Assembly (NCBI RefSeq): GCF_001989995.2
Contig: NZ_JAHGUP010000068.1
Location: 1-50,204, forward strand
Length of the DNA stretch: 50,204 nt
From: Vibrio anguillarum
GTDB lineage: Bacteria > Pseudomonadota > Gammaproteobacteria > Enterobacterales > Vibrionaceae
Direction of reading: 5' to 3'
Shown: piece by piece, positions 34,674 through 44,931 of the stretch
Position numbering within the stretch: position 1 is the stretch's first letter
How the letters are laid out: each line of letters opens with the position of its first letter
Notes under the pieces: model-generated
What the model saw: the letters and a program-made list of their open reading frames with translations, nothing else
What the model was told of the DNA's origin: nothing
Database searches by the model: none
Program-made: the position numbers and the translations under genes

Positions 34674-36662
34674 TTATGTAAACAGCGCGTGGATTTCTTC
34701 TAATACATGAGGATTGGCAATTGCACCTAAGTTTTTGACTGTCTCGCCATGCAGTACTTGCTTCACCGCGAGTTCTACTAGTTTTCCTGATTTGGTGCGA
34801 GGCACATCACTGATGGAATGGATCTGCGCAGGAACATGACGAGGGGAGCAGTTTTCTCTTAGGCGCTGTTTGATGGTGTTCACCAGTAGGGTGTTGAGTT
34901 CGCACTGTGGAGCCAGTTGTACAAAAAGGATGATCTGCTCATCATTATCGATTTTCTGACCCACTGCGACCGAATCTTGTATTTCAGGCAAGCTATTCAC
35001 TTGCTGATAAATTTCCGCCGTGCCGATACGCACGCCTCCAGGGTTTAAGGTGGTGTCACTGCGCCCGTAAAAACGTATTCCACCATTGTCGGTCCACTCA
35101 ACTTCATCACCGTGGTGCCATACACCAGAGAACTTGCTCCAATACGCATCGTGATAACGTTGGCCATCATCATGCCAAAACCCGATGGGTTGATTAGGGA
35201 AACTGTTGCAGCAGACTAACTCTCCCCGTTGTTGTATCACGGGTTGACCAAGGTCGTTAAATACGGCGACATCAAGTCCTAAGCCTGCGCCTTGGCATTC
35301 TCCTCGATACACCGGCGATATGGGGTTGCCAAGCACGAAGCAGCCACAAATATCGGTTCCACCCGAGATAGAGGCGAGGTGTAAGTCCGCTTTTATGTTG
35401 GCGTATACATAATCAAACTGTTTTGGGTACAAAACCGAACCTGTTGAACATAATGTTTTCAGTGAGGAGAGAGGGTAGTAATCGCTCGGTGAATACGCGG
35501 TTTTTTGCAGTGCCTCTAAATATTTGGCCGATGTACCGAACAAAGTGATGTTGGCTTCTTCTGCCAAATCCCACAATACTCCCGGTTGCGGATACATTGG
35601 GCTACCATCATAAATAACCAACGTAGCACCGCTAGCGAGCGCCGAAACATGCCAGTTCCACATCATCCACCCACAAGTGGTGTAATAAAACACACGATCG
35701 CCCGGTTGAATATCACAGTGTAATTGATGCTCTTTGAGATGATTTAAAATCGTACCGCCAACCGAATGGGCGATGCATTTGGGTTTACCTGTCGTACCTG
35801 ATGAGTACAAGATAAACAGTGGGTCATTGAAGCCAACGCGTTCATAGCGTAGCCCACGTGGAAGGTAACTTGCGAGAATCGCATTCCAATCAGAAAAAGC
35901 GTCGTTAAAATCAGCCGTGAGTGAGCGTTGCTGTAAATATTCGATCTGACAAATGTTGTGTAGGCTCGAAATAGCATCGGCAATCTGACCGTTTTTTTCT
36001 TCCATGAGATGGGTTTTGCCATTAAACGTATACCCATTGCAGCAGAATAAAATTTTGGGTTGTACTTGGCCGAAACGCTCTACTACGCTGTCGACACCGA
36101 AATCAGGAGAGGTTGATGTCCAAACAGCTCCTAAGCTAGTAGTCGCTAACATAGCCACTAAAGTTTCGGTCATATAGGGTAAGTAACCGGCGACAACATC
36201 ACCTTTTTCAACTCCATTTTGTTTTAACCACTGCTGGATAATAGAAACCTGATCACTGAGTTGCTGCCATGTTAGCTTCTTGCTTTGCCCATTTTCATTT
36301 TTAAACCAAACGGCAATGCCTTCCGGTTGTTGAAACGCATAAGAGAGCAGATTTTCCGCGTAGTTCAATTGTGCTTGGGGAAACCAAATTGTGTCTCTGG
36401 CGGCGGTGAAGTCGTCCCATCTCGCAATCCCCTCACCGTAAATGCAGTTACCACGAAAGCCGATCACATCGCAAAATTGCCACACTTCTAACCAAAATTG
36501 TTTTCTCTCGGCAACGGACCAGAGATGCAGTTGTGAGTAGCTTTCTATCGCCTCACCTTGCATATTAATGTGCTCAATAAACTGGTTTAAATTGGACGCT
36601 TTGATGCGGTCTTGGCTAGGGACCCAAAGCGGTGTGTGCGGCGTCAAATTTTCTTCAAACAT
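34674..36662 (-). CDS. aacS: Acetoacetate-CoA ligase
   Basis: A 662-residue adenylate-forming ligase. Core motifs are intact: ILYSSGTTGKPKCIAHSVGG (ATP-binding loop), YTTCGWMMWNWHVSA and GGTDICGCFVLGNP. Near the C-terminus are YGRSDTTLNPGGVRIG and the catalytic lysine in RTKSGKLVE. Length and motifs fit acetoacetyl-CoA synthetases (about 650 residues), not the shorter acetyl-CoA synthetases. It makes acetoacetyl-CoA from acetoacetate, ATP and CoA. The neighbouring phenylalanine hydroxylase genes start a route whose end products are fumarate and acetoacetate, which gives a metabolic reason for the pairing. Confidence 0.92.
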   Translation of the reverse strand: MFEENLTPHTPLWVPSQDRIKASNLNQFIEHINMQGEAIESYSQLHLWSVAERKQFWLEVWQFCDVIGFRGNCIYGEGIARWDDFTAARDTIWFPQAQLNYAENLLSYAFQQPEGIAVWFKNENGQSKKLTWQQLSDQVSIIQQWLKQNGVEKGDVVAGYLPYMTETLVAMLATTSLGAVWTSTSPDFGVDSVVERFGQVQPKILFCCNGYTFNGKTHLMEEKNGQIADAISSLHNICQIEYLQQRSLTADFNDAFSDWNAILASYLPRGLRYERVGFNDPLFILYSSGTTGKPKCIAHSVGGTILNHLKEHQLHCDIQPGDRVFYYTTCGWMMWNWHVSALASGATLVIYDGSPMYPQPGVLWDLAEEANITLFGTSAKYLEALQKTAYSPSDYYPLSSLKTLCSTGSVLYPKQFDYVYANIKADLHLASISGGTDICGCFVLGNPISPVYRGECQGAGLGLDVAVFNDLGQPVIQQRGELVCCNSFPNQPIGFWHDDGQRYHDAYWSKFSGVWHHGDEVEWTDNGGIRFYGRSDTTLNPGGVRIGTAEIYQQVNSLPEIQDSVAVGQKIDNDEQIILFVQLAPQCELNTLLVNTIKQRLRENCSPRHVPAQIHSISDVPRTKSGKLVELAVKQVLHGETVKNLGAIANPHVLEEIHALFT

Positions 36663-36810
36663 AATCGCGTTCCCTACAACCCTAACAAGTGGGTATATAT
36701 CCGTTTATTTTCTGATCTGTTGGCACTGTTTAGTGTTGTCGGCGAACGCCGTAAAGTCAAACGGGTTGGCCATAATCATATCCATGATATCTAAGTAAAA
36801 AAACCATAAA

Positions 36811-36828
36811 TGTAAAATATTTGTTACG
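36811..36828 (+). promoter_or_regulatory. Candidate TyrR box upstream of phhA
   Basis: TGTAAA-N6-GTTACG resembles the TyrR/PhhR box TGTAAA-N6-TTTACA, with a perfect left half and 4 of 6 bases in the right half. TyrR-type regulators control phhA in pseudomonads. It lies in the divergent gap with aacS. Confidence 0.4.
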
Positions 36829-36918
36829 CGTGAGCGTCGTCAGATGTCGAGCCTAAGATTGGCAGACTTTTCACGAAGCGATAGGCTTAATGTAATCGGT
36901 TTGTTAAAAGGTTGTGGT

Positions 36919-37710
36919 ATGACGCAGTATCATTCTAAGCCATTAAATAGCAAAGGTTTCATTGACTGGAGTAACGAAGAGGATCGGATTTGGTATGATC
37001 TGATCGCACGTCAAGAGACCGTCGTTGAGCAGCGAGCATGCCAAGCCTATTTGGATGGGTTAGCGATGCTGCAACTCTCTAAAGATCAGGTTCCTCAGTT
37101 GCCCGATATCAACCGTATTTTGCAACGTGAAACCGGATGGCAAGTCGAGCCGGTGCCCGCTTTAATTAATTTCGATCGATTTTTCGCCTTATTGGCAGAG
37201 AAAAAATTTCCAGTTGCCACGTTTTTGCGTAGCCGTGAAGAGTTTGACTATTTGCAAGAACCGGATTTTTTTCATGAGATTTTTGGTCATTGCGCGATGC
37301 TTACTCATCCTGATTTTGCATCATTTACTCAGGTTTACGGCAAGCTTGGGGCTAACGCGAGCCCAAAACAGAGAGCTTATTTGGCGCGGCTCTATTGGTT
37401 TACGGTCGAATTTGGTTTAGTGCAAGAAAGTGACGGTGTAAAAATCTATGGCGGAGGTATTTTATCCTCCCCCGCTGAAACCGTGTATAGCCTTGATAAT
37501 CAAACGGCCATACGTGAAAAATTTGACATCCAACAAGTGCTGAGAACGCCATATCGTATTGATATCATGCAACCCATTTACTATGTGTTGGATGATCTAC
37601 GAGATCTGTACCATTTGAGCCAAGAAAATCTTGTACAGCAGGTAGAAAGTGCCATGCAGGCAGGCTTGTTGGCCCCCTTATTTCAACCCAAGGAAGAGAC
37701 CCATGCTTGA
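36919..37710 (+). CDS. phhA: Phenylalanine 4-monooxygenase
   Basis: A 263-residue iron- and pterin-dependent enzyme that hydroxylates phenylalanine to tyrosine. The start is the ATG at 36919, with AAAAGG 7 bp before it; a longer frame from 36844 is unlikely, since bacterial PhhA proteins are near 260 residues. The three iron ligands are present: H119 and H124 ([12 protein letters not shown]) and E164 ([10 protein letters not shown]). There is no regulatory ACT domain, as is usual for bacterial members. The gene overlaps phhB by 8 bp, so the pair is translated together. Confidence 0.95.
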   Translation: MTQYHSKPLNSKGFIDWSNEEDRIWYDLIARQETVVEQRACQAYLDGLAMLQLSKDQVPQLPDINRILQRETGWQVEPVPALINFDRFFALLAEKKFPVATFLRSREEFDYLQEPDFFHEIFGHCAMLTHPDFASFTQVYGKLGANASPKQRAYLARLYWFTVEFGLVQESDGVKIYGGGILSSPAETVYSLDNQTAIREKFDIQQVLRTPYRIDIMQPIYYVLDDLRDLYHLSQENLVQQVESAMQAGLLAPLFQPKEETHA

Positions 37711-38056
37711 AGAATTACGTTGTGAAGCTTGTAGCCTTGATGCGCTAGCATTATCGATCCCCGAGCAGCAGCAACTACTCACTGAGCTTGAGGGGTGGTC
37801 TATTGTTGTACGTGATGACATCCCCCAGTTGGAAAAAGTGTATGTGTTCAAAAACTTCAAGTTGGCGTGGGCATTTTCTAACCAAGTTGCTCAATTAGCT
37901 GAAGCGGAATTCCACCACCCCAGTTTGTTATTAGAGTGGGGAAAAGTGACCGTGACTTGGTGGAGCCATTCCATCAAAGGATTGCACAAAAACGATTTTA
38001 TCTGCGCCGCAAAATGTGATGGATTAATATGTGATGGATTAATCGATGAAAGTTAA
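37703..38056 (+). CDS. phhB: 4a-hydroxytetrahydrobiopterin dehydratase
   Basis: A 117-residue pterin-4a-carbinolamine dehydratase that recycles the pterin cofactor used by PhhA. The start is ATG 37703, inside the end of phhA, with AAGGAAGAG upstream. The family signature is clear in [20 protein letters not shown] (about 66-85), followed by [11 protein letters not shown]. The C-terminus ends [13 protein letters not shown], produced by an exact 15-bp tandem duplication at 38014-38043. That tail lies outside the catalytic fold and is probably harmless. Confidence 0.93.
   Translation: MLEELRCEACSLDALALSIPEQQQLLTELEGWSIVVRDDIPQLEKVYVFKNFKLAWAFSNQVAQLAEAEFHHPSLLLEWGKVTVTWWSHSIKGLHKNDFICAAKCDGLICDGLIDES
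38014..38043 (+). repeat. Exact 15-bp tandem duplication at the 3' end of phhB
   Basis: ATGTGATGGATTAAT occurs twice in direct tandem and adds five residues (CDGLI) in frame. Confidence 0.9.
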
Positions 38057-38369
38057 TATTATCAATGTTTTAGGTTTATAACTCGACCTGGTGGTTATTT
38101 TCCCGTCGTTGTGCACTTGAAGTTGCAGCAGTGCTGGCTACGTTTGCTCACCCCAGCATAGAGTTTACTTGTGCTCATGGGGATGAGCTCACTTACCGCC
38201 TACCCGCAACTTCAAGCTGTTTGGATGTATCCGGTCGTTTTTCTACGCAAAAGCCAAACCGTGACCTACACTTTGAAAAGCTCATAATACAAATTTCATA
38301 TAAACCCAGTGGCTGGGGGCGACGATGGCTTTACAAAAAATTGTTCATTTCTATGCGTAGGGTTTGACT
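38057..38369. other. Intergenic region with an ERIC-like repeat
   Basis: About 310 bp between phhB and the second chemoreceptor. The middle third is the imperfect palindrome described separately. The last 90 bp should hold the chemoreceptor promoter, but I could not pick it out with confidence. Confidence 0.6.
38116..38216. repeat. ERIC-like imperfect palindrome
   Basis: Perfect 11-bp ends CTTGAAGTTGC (38116-38126) and GCAACTTCAAG (38206-38216) enclose a second inverted pair, GCTCACCCC (38146-38154) and GGGGATGAGC (38179-38188). Size (about 100 bp), the inner CTCACCCCAG/GGGGATGAG pair and the GCTTGAAG-type ends match enterobacterial repetitive intergenic consensus elements as I remember them. 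These elements are transcribed noncoding repeats scattered through vibrio and enterobacterial genomes. Confidence 0.65.
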
Positions 38370-40688
38370 ATGAAAATATCAACGAAAATCATTGCGGCAT
38401 GTACTATCTTGTGTTCAGTTGGCGTGGTAATCAGCGGTGGTTTTGTTGGGTGGCGAGCATCAGAGCTCTCAAGCCAAGCACTTTATGACCGAGCCGCAAA
38501 TCAACTTACCTCCGTACGCGAAATCAAAAAGAGTGAAATAACTAACTATTTCAAACAGATCCGTCTGCAAATTGAGACCTTGTCTTCCGAGGTATCGACT
38601 CAAGAAGCAATGGATTCTTTTACTCGTTCGTTCTCTCGTTATCCTGCCCACCGTATAACGCCCCAAGATATGGATGCGCTAGAACGGTATTATCGTGATC
38701 AGTTTGGTCGTACTTACCGTCAGGAAAACAGTGGCAGTCAGCCAAATGAGCTTGGTGCGTTTGCACAGCTTTCAGAGCAGGGAAAAGCACTGCAGGCTCG
38801 CTACATCGGCGTAAACCCTAACGAGCTTGGATCCAAACATCACTTGGATTTTGATTCATTGGGCAGCAGCTATGATGAAGCTCACCGGCGTTATCACGCC
38901 TCGTTTAGGCGATTTTTAGAAGCGTTTGGCTATTACGATATTTTCCTTGTCGATTTGTCAGGCAACGTGGTTTATACCGTGTTTAAAGAACTGGATTTTG
39001 CGACCAATTTATCAACTGGCGCATATCAAAATTCGGGGCTAGGCCATGCATTTGCTAAGGCAAAAAACTTGCAAGAGGGGCAATCCTACCTCGAAGATTT
39101 TGCACCTTATTATCCTTCCTATGAGGCAGCGGCTTCGTTTATTTCGGCCCCAATTTTCAAAGAACAGCAGCGGGTAGGTACGCTGATCTTTCAGATGCCG
39201 ATCGATGTGATCAACAACATCATGACATTTGGCGGTAGCTGGGCTGATGCGGGGCTCGGTAAAAGTGGAGAAACTTACCTTGTGGGGCAAGATGGTTTAT
39301 TGCGCAGTCAATCACGGTTTTTATTAGAAGATCCTGAGCAATACTTTCAAACCTTAACTGATATTGGTGTTGAGCCTGCCACCATTGAGCAAATCAAAAC
39401 CAAGGGTTCGGCCATTGGGCGTCAACGCATCAAGACCGACGCGGTACGACAGGCATTGGCGGGTGGACAAGGCCTAGAAACCATCAAAGACTATCGTAAT
39501 GTTGAAGTACTTTCGGCTTACGCACCTCTGGATGTTTTAGGACAAAAATGGGCTATATTAACTGAAATCGATCAATCTGAGGCGTTGCAAGATGTCTCGA
39601 CTTTAGAGCGTTCAGTATTGCAGACGGTGTTTATTAGTATTGCTGTTCTTGTGGTGCTTTCACTCTTTATTTCTTACATCGTGGGAAGTGGTATATCCAA
39701 ACCTATCCGCAGTGCGTCGTTAGAGCTGCATCGGATTAATCAGGAGAATGATTTAACCGCGCGTTTAAGTGAAAAGGGTAAAGATGAAATGGCGGAAGTT
39801 GCGGTTGCCTTTAACCAGCTATTTAGCAGCTTACAGAAAACCATTGAGCAGTTTGCGCGGGCGACGGAGTCACTCAACGGCAGCACTCATCGTATGTCTT
39901 CCAATATGGAGAGCACGCGAGGCGCTGTTGCTGAGCAGAGTATGAGAACAGAATCGGTCGCGGCGGCGGTAAATCAAATGAGTGCTTCAATTGGCGAGGT
40001 AGCGCAGTTTGCTAGCCGAGCTGCCGATTATGTGAAATCAGCTAATGATACAGGGTCACAAAGTGTCGACGTCGGGGAAGCGTTGGGAAATGAAATCAGT
40101 TTGTTGAGCGATGAGATGAAGATGGCGGTGGAAGCTATTGAGCGGCTCCATAGTGAAAGTAATTCTATTGCTGAAGTGCTTGATGTTATCCAAGGTATCG
40201 CCGAGCAGACCAACTTACTGGCCCTTAATGCGGCGATTGAAGCAGCACGTGCTGGCGAGCAGGGTCGTGGTTTTGCGGTCGTTGCCGATGAAGTGCGATC
40301 ATTAGCAGGGCGCACGCAGACTTCTACTGAAGAGATCCGTAAAAAAATCGATTCGCTACAACATGAAATAAACAGTGTGTCGCAGGGAATTGAAAAGGCC
40401 AATAAAACCGTGGTGAAAGGGGTTGAAACCTGCCATTTGAATACGGATATGCTTGCTCAAATCATGTCAATGTTAACCGAACTGAATGACATGAATGTGC
40501 AAATTGCTGCCGCGACAGAAGAGCAAAAATCAGTAACGGATGAAATCAGCAGTAGCATTACTTCGATTGCCGATGCTTCACTGTCGGTTTCTGGACAAGT
40601 GAATGATGTTGATGGAGTGCTTACCGACCTTTCTGGGCAAGCAGAGACACTAAATAGTGAGATTGCTCAGTTCAAATATAAGGCGTAA
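38370..40688 (+). CDS. Methyl-accepting chemotaxis protein with large periplasmic sensor
   Basis: A 772-residue chemoreceptor. The start is the ATG at 38370, with TAGGG 7-8 bp upstream; a TTG two codons earlier is less likely. TM1 (about 5-27) and TM2 (about 420-442) enclose a roughly 390-residue sensor with Cache-like segments ([51 protein letters not shown]). A HAMP domain and a signalling domain follow, with the tip [20 protein letters not shown] at about 610-630. There is no C-terminal pentapeptide. The ligand is unknown. The ERIC-like repeat lies just upstream. Confidence 0.95.
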   Translation: MKISTKIIAACTILCSVGVVISGGFVGWRASELSSQALYDRAANQLTSVREIKKSEITNYFKQIRLQIETLSSEVSTQEAMDSFTRSFSRYPAHRITPQDMDALERYYRDQFGRTYRQENSGSQPNELGAFAQLSEQGKALQARYIGVNPNELGSKHHLDFDSLGSSYDEAHRRYHASFRRFLEAFGYYDIFLVDLSGNVVYTVFKELDFATNLSTGAYQNSGLGHAFAKAKNLQEGQSYLEDFAPYYPSYEAAASFISAPIFKEQQRVGTLIFQMPIDVINNIMTFGGSWADAGLGKSGETYLVGQDGLLRSQSRFLLEDPEQYFQTLTDIGVEPATIEQIKTKGSAIGRQRIKTDAVRQALAGGQGLETIKDYRNVEVLSAYAPLDVLGQKWAILTEIDQSEALQDVSTLERSVLQTVFISIAVLVVLSLFISYIVGSGISKPIRSASLELHRINQENDLTARLSEKGKDEMAEVAVAFNQLFSSLQKTIEQFARATESLNGSTHRMSSNMESTRGAVAEQSMRTESVAAAVNQMSASIGEVAQFASRAADYVKSANDTGSQSVDVGEALGNEISLLSDEMKMAVEAIERLHSESNSIAEVLDVIQGIAEQTNLLALNAAIEAARAGEQGRGFAVVADEVRSLAGRTQTSTEEIRKKIDSLQHEINSVSQGIEKANKTVVKGVETCHLNTDMLAQIMSMLTELNDMNVQIAAATEEQKSVTDEISSSITSIADASLSVSGQVNDVDGVLTDLSGQAETLNSEIAQFKYKA

Positions 40689-40733
40689 CACTAAGACATT
40701 TCCTACTTAATCAGCAACTGTGTTGGTTACATT

Positions 40734-40778
40734 CGCTCCAAGCATAGAGTTATACTCGGTTTAATTATGCTTGGAGCG
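40734..40778. terminator. Hairpin between convergent genes, overlapping the MATE stop codon
   Basis: CGCTCCAAGCATA (40734-40746) and TATGCTTGGAGCG (40766-40778) are perfect 13-bp inverted repeats with a 19-bp AT-rich loop. The right arm is the last four codons of the MATE gene. There is no T-tract, so it may act as an mRNA 3'-end stabiliser, not a classic terminator. Confidence 0.5.
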
Positions 40779-42159
40779 TTGAAGGCTCTGTCTCGTTGAC
40801 CAAGTTATTGATCCAACGTTTGGAATAGATCCGTTGTGTTGTAAGGATAATTTTGACGGCCTCTTCAAGCATAATAACCATCATAACCCAATGCAAAGGC
40901 CAGCCAAGAACCAACCCTGTGTAATAAGCCAACGGAATGCCAATCGCCCATTGGCCAAATAAGTCAATGAAAATACTGTAGTTAATATCGCCGCCACTTT
41001 TTAACACGCCACCGATACCGACCATATTAAATACCCGTAGTACCATCCCAAACGCCATTACTAAGCAAACATTCACGGCCATTTGTGTATCATGCAGTGG
41101 ACTTTTTTCGATCAAAGCGTAAATCCAAGGTTCAGCCAAAAAGCAGAACAATGCCAGCAGCAACGCCAGCCCGCAGCTAGTAAGTACATACCACCAAGAA
41201 GTCTGCGCGGCACGTTCGTAACGCTGTGCACCAATTTCATGTCCAAGCAAGATAGAGGCGGCCACGGCAAATCCAAGAAAGGCGGAAATGAGTACACTTT
41301 CAATGGGGGAAAGCAGTGAGATAATCGCAAGTTCAGAAACGCCCAACTGGCCGACAATAACGTTGTAAATCAAAATGCCAGCCGCCCATGCTGAATCGTG
41401 AATAATCATTGGCCTTGCGACTTTAAAATAGCGCTGTCTATGGTGTTTCATTTTTGCTTGCTGCCAGTTTTCGCGATTGGGCAATAGATGAGCGTAATGT
41501 CGCTTTACTTGCCAAAAAAGCAGCATGGTTTGGCAGCCGCGTGAGATGCTTGTGCCAATCGCTGCACCCACAACCCCCAATTCTGGAAAGCCGAACAGGC
41601 CAAAGATGAGTAAAGCGTTTAAGACTGCGTTAATAATGATGGCCAGAATGCTTACTTGAGTTGGCAACTTTGCCACGCCGACAGAACGTAGTGCGCTCTC
41701 TAGTGGCACTACTAATGCGGTACAAAATAAGCTAAGTGCTGTGATCCATAAATAATCCGCGGCTAGTGTGACGTATTGAGCATCATTGGCCACTAAAGAA
41801 ACAACAGACTGAGGTATCCACAAATAGAGCAGCATAAAGGGGAGTGTAAACAGCAGAGCCACTATCCAAGACTGAGCCAATGTCCGTTTTATGCCCTCGA
41901 TGTTACCTGCACCAAAATATTGCGAAGCTAACACGCTTACTGCACCGCTAGCGCCAACAATAACGATGAGATTAAAGAAAAATATTCGGTTGCCAACACC
42001 AACGGCCGCCGTAGCGGATTCACCTAATTGGCTGACCATAAAAATATCCACTACACCTAACAGTGAAAACAGCATTGACTGGAGGGATACCGGTACGCCA
42101 ATATCGATCAATTTGCGCCAAAATTGACGGTCTAGCTGATGAAAGGGAGTCATAAACAT
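40765..42159 (-). CDS. MATE-family efflux transporter
   Basis: A 464-residue membrane protein with twelve predicted helices in two related halves, typical of sodium- or proton-driven multidrug exporters. N-terminal features include PVSLQSMLFSLLGVVDIFMVSQLGESATAAVGVGNRI, and VVGAAIGTSISRGCQT occurs later. GAGG lies 9 bp before the ATG. It is divergent from an AraC-type regulator, which may control it. The substrate is unknown. Its end forms the right arm of a perfect hairpin shared with the convergent chemoreceptor gene. Confidence 0.92.
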   Translation of the reverse strand: MFMTPFHQLDRQFWRKLIDIGVPVSLQSMLFSLLGVVDIFMVSQLGESATAAVGVGNRIFFFNLIVIVGASGAVSVLASQYFGAGNIEGIKRTLAQSWIVALLFTLPFMLLYLWIPQSVVSLVANDAQYVTLAADYLWITALSLFCTALVVPLESALRSVGVAKLPTQVSILAIIINAVLNALLIFGLFGFPELGVVGAAIGTSISRGCQTMLLFWQVKRHYAHLLPNRENWQQAKMKHHRQRYFKVARPMIIHDSAWAAGILIYNVIVGQLGVSELAIISLLSPIESVLISAFLGFAVAASILLGHEIGAQRYERAAQTSWWYVLTSCGLALLLALFCFLAEPWIYALIEKSPLHDTQMAVNVCLVMAFGMVLRVFNMVGIGGVLKSGGDINYSIFIDLFGQWAIGIPLAYYTGLVLGWPLHWVMMVIMLEEAVKIILTTQRIYSKRWINNLVNETEPSTLQA

Positions 42160-42253
42160 GCTGCATTACCTCATTTTGATATGCGGCAAGTGTAAATCGA
42201 ATCGTAATTTTTGTATTCTCTCAATACCTCTATAACTTTTGCCAAACTCTCAT

Positions 42254-43096
42254 ATGTCAGACAAGCAAGAACGGTATTCCATCTCAGATAAAACACATCA
42301 AGAATTTATTGACCAAAGTCGCGTCTTAGCATTGGAGCAAAGCGGCATTGTGCAATGCGGAATTGCAACCTGCCGCGAAATGTTTTCTGTTTATCGGAAA
42401 AATCAGAGCGTGCATATGCTGTTATACACGGTGAAGGGAAAAGGTTGGCTAACGAGTGGAACTGACCGTTACTTACTGGAACCGAGCTCATTAATTGTGG
42501 TACCAGCGGGTGTCGAAAATGGTTTTGGAATTGAAGAAGAAGAGTGGCAAGTGGTGTGGATCTTTCTTGCACCACAGCGTCATTGGAAAAACACCGTAAA
42601 AGAAGAAATACATTACACATTAACGCCTATCGCTGCGGTCATGTATGCGAGTATTCAAGCGCTACTGCGAACCTTAATATTGCCTGCTGAGCTTGGTGAG
42701 CAGGTCGGGCAACGCATTGTTGAACAGATAGAAATCATGCTCCGAGCACCGATTGAACTACCGCTCTCGCGTACTTCGTTACGTTTAAATCGCGTCTTTC
42801 AGCGAGTCCAGAGCCAGCTGCATAAAGATTGGACAATAGAAAATCTCGCCGCATTATTTCCTTGCTCGCAAGCTCATTTACATCGTTTATGTCAGCAGCA
42901 CTTTGGCCACAGTCCTAAAGCCCACTTAACGCGAATGCGTATGGAGTACGCCGCTCGTTTGCTTGTTTCTACCGACTGGCCAATCCAACATGTCGGTGAC
43001 ATTGTCGGCTATCCTAACCCAGCAAACTTTAGTACTCGTTTTAAGGTATGGAGCCATTGCACACCACGAGAATTTCGTAAAAAACGAAATGATTAA
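42254..43096 (+). CDS. AraC-family transcriptional regulator
   Basis: A 280-residue regulator. An N-terminal cupin-like sensing domain (MLLYTVKGKGWLTSGTDRYLLEPSSLIVVPAGVENGFGIEEEEWQVVWIFL) is followed by two helix-turn-helix motifs (WTIENLAALFPCSQAHLHRLCQQHFG and PIQHVGDIVGYPNPANFSTRFKVW). A TTG 15 bp upstream is in frame, but the ATG at 42254 looks more natural; neither has a clear ribosome-binding site. It is divergent from the MATE exporter, across about 95 bp. Cupin-bearing AraC proteins often sense sugars or small ligands. Confidence 0.9.
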   Translation: MSDKQERYSISDKTHQEFIDQSRVLALEQSGIVQCGIATCREMFSVYRKNQSVHMLLYTVKGKGWLTSGTDRYLLEPSSLIVVPAGVENGFGIEEEEWQVVWIFLAPQRHWKNTVKEEIHYTLTPIAAVMYASIQALLRTLILPAELGEQVGQRIVEQIEIMLRAPIELPLSRTSLRLNRVFQRVQSQLHKDWTIENLAALFPCSQAHLHRLCQQHFGHSPKAHLTRMRMEYAARLLVSTDWPIQHVGDIVGYPNPANFSTRFKVWSHCTPREFRKKRND

Positions 43097-43333
43097 TTCC
43101 ACGGCATTGGTAAATGGCACTCTTCATTCATAAACTTTCTTATCTACTAAACGCGATGAAATTATCGCACCTCGAGCACGGCTTATGAAGGTGATTGAAA
43201 TATCAATATCATTGAGGATATGGTTTGTAAAAATCAATTTATTCATCACATTAATTAGATTCTAACCACCAACAAAACGGTTATGTGCTAAACCTATAAG
43301 AGTAGGAATATTGTCAATATAGAGAGATAAGCG

Positions 43334-44881
43334 ATGGATCTGTTTGCGGATTTTCGACAAGAGACTCAACCAAAGAGTGAAGAGAGTCATGAACTTAGTG
43401 TTGAAAATAAACCATGGCGAGTACTGCTAGTCGATGATGATGAGCAGATGCACCAGATCACTCGTTTAGCGCTAAGAGGGTTTTCATTTCAAGGACGGCC
43501 ACTAGAGCTACTGTCTGCTATGTCTGGTCTTGAAGCCAGAGAAGTGCTGAATACTCAGCCCGATATAGCTTTAGCGCTCGTTGATGTAGTTATGGAGACG
43601 GAACACGCGGGGTTAGATTTAGTTAGGCATATCCGTGAAGAGTGTAAGAATAGAATCATTCGTTTGGTATTACGTACCGGGCAAGCAGGGCAAGCCCCCG
43701 AAGATACGGTCATCCAAGAGTATGAAATTGATGACTATAAAGAGAAAACAGAACTTACCACACAAAAACTCAGAACCCTGCTCTATTCGATGTTGCGATC
43801 TTATCGGGATCTTTGTTTGATAGAAGAGCAAAAAGAGGGGCTTAAACGCGTGATTGAAGCCTCAGCGAAGGTACAAAATACCACAACCTTACAAACCTAT
43901 GCTGAATCGGTACTGAGCCAGCTCACTTCTTTACTTAAACTCCATGCATCGGCATTTTATTGTATCGTTCAGCCTAAATCTGAAGGCGAAGGTTCGTGTG
44001 CTTTAACGTTGGCGGCTATTGGAGGATTTGTCGATTTTTATTCTGACTGTGATTTCTCGCGCTTACCTTCGGAAGTGGCTAAGCGCTGCCAGCTTGCACT
44101 GCAAAGCAAAATGTCTCATAGCTACGATGATGCCTCTGTACTTTATATGACAGACAGTCGTGGTGTAGAAAATTTACTCTATATTAATTTGCTTGAGCGC
44201 TTATCTGAAAATGACGAACGCTTGCTTGAAATCTATATGTACAACATAGGGTTAACTTTTGAAAACTTAAATTTACAGCTTGATTTACGCGAAACATCGA
44301 GGGAGCTTGTTTATAACTTAGCCAATGCCGTCGAAGCCAGAAGCAAAGAAACAGGGGCTCACGTACAGCGGGTTTCTCTGATCTGTGAAAAATTAGCCAC
44401 ATTAATGACCCTACCTGAGCAGGATATTTATATGATTAAAAATGCGTCACCCCTGCACGATGTAGGTAAAGTGGCGATCCCTGACAGTATTCTTCATAAA
44501 CCAGGGAAATTGGACGCTCAAGAATGGGCGATCATGCAAAAACATGTTGAATACGGTGTTGATATCTTAAGTCGTTCAAAACGCAGTTTAATTATCAAAG
44601 CGAAAGAGATTGCCGGTTCTCACCATGAAAAATGGGATGGAAGCGGTTACCCAAACCAATTAGCCGGTGAAGGCATTCCTATCAGTGGCAGAATCACAGC
44701 ATTAGCTGATGTGTTTGATGCCCTTGGCTCGAAACGCAGTTATAAAGATGCTTGGCCGGAAGAGACAATCAAGCAAGAAATTGTCGCGCAAAAAGGAAAA
44801 CATTTTGATCCGATGTTGGTCGATCTGATGTTGGCACATTGGGATGATTTCATCACTATTCGTAAACAGTTTCCAGACTAG
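43334..44881 (+). CDS. Response regulator with DUF3369 and HD-GYP domains
   Basis: A 515-residue protein: receiver (about 28-155), a DUF3369-like middle domain (about 160-310) and HD-GYP (about 325-505). The receiver has VLLVDDDEQMH and the phospho-acceptor in LALVDVVMETEHAG, with an unusual ERTG-like stretch RLVLRTGQAGQAPED. The HD-GYP part keeps SPLHDVGKVAI and HHEKWDGSGYP, so cyclic di-GMP hydrolysis is expected. It starts a run with a periplasmic binding protein gene 50 bp downstream and a convergent histidine kinase beyond. The kinase has no receiver of its own and is the natural partner. Pairing is inferred from gene order. Confidence 0.92.
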   Translation: MDLFADFRQETQPKSEESHELSVENKPWRVLLVDDDEQMHQITRLALRGFSFQGRPLELLSAMSGLEAREVLNTQPDIALALVDVVMETEHAGLDLVRHIREECKNRIIRLVLRTGQAGQAPEDTVIQEYEIDDYKEKTELTTQKLRTLLYSMLRSYRDLCLIEEQKEGLKRVIEASAKVQNTTTLQTYAESVLSQLTSLLKLHASAFYCIVQPKSEGEGSCALTLAAIGGFVDFYSDCDFSRLPSEVAKRCQLALQSKMSHSYDDASVLYMTDSRGVENLLYINLLERLSENDERLLEIYMYNIGLTFENLNLQLDLRETSRELVYNLANAVEARSKETGAHVQRVSLICEKLATLMTLPEQDIYMIKNASPLHDVGKVAIPDSILHKPGKLDAQEWAIMQKHVEYGVDILSRSKRSLIIKAKEIAGSHHEKWDGSGYPNQLAGEGIPISGRITALADVFDALGSKRSYKDAWPEETIKQEIVAQKGKHFDPMLVDLMLAHWDDFITIRKQFPD

Positions 44882-44931
44882 AATCTTTTTTGGAACCGAA
44901 AAATAAATCCGTTTTCAGGGAGTAGGATAGA

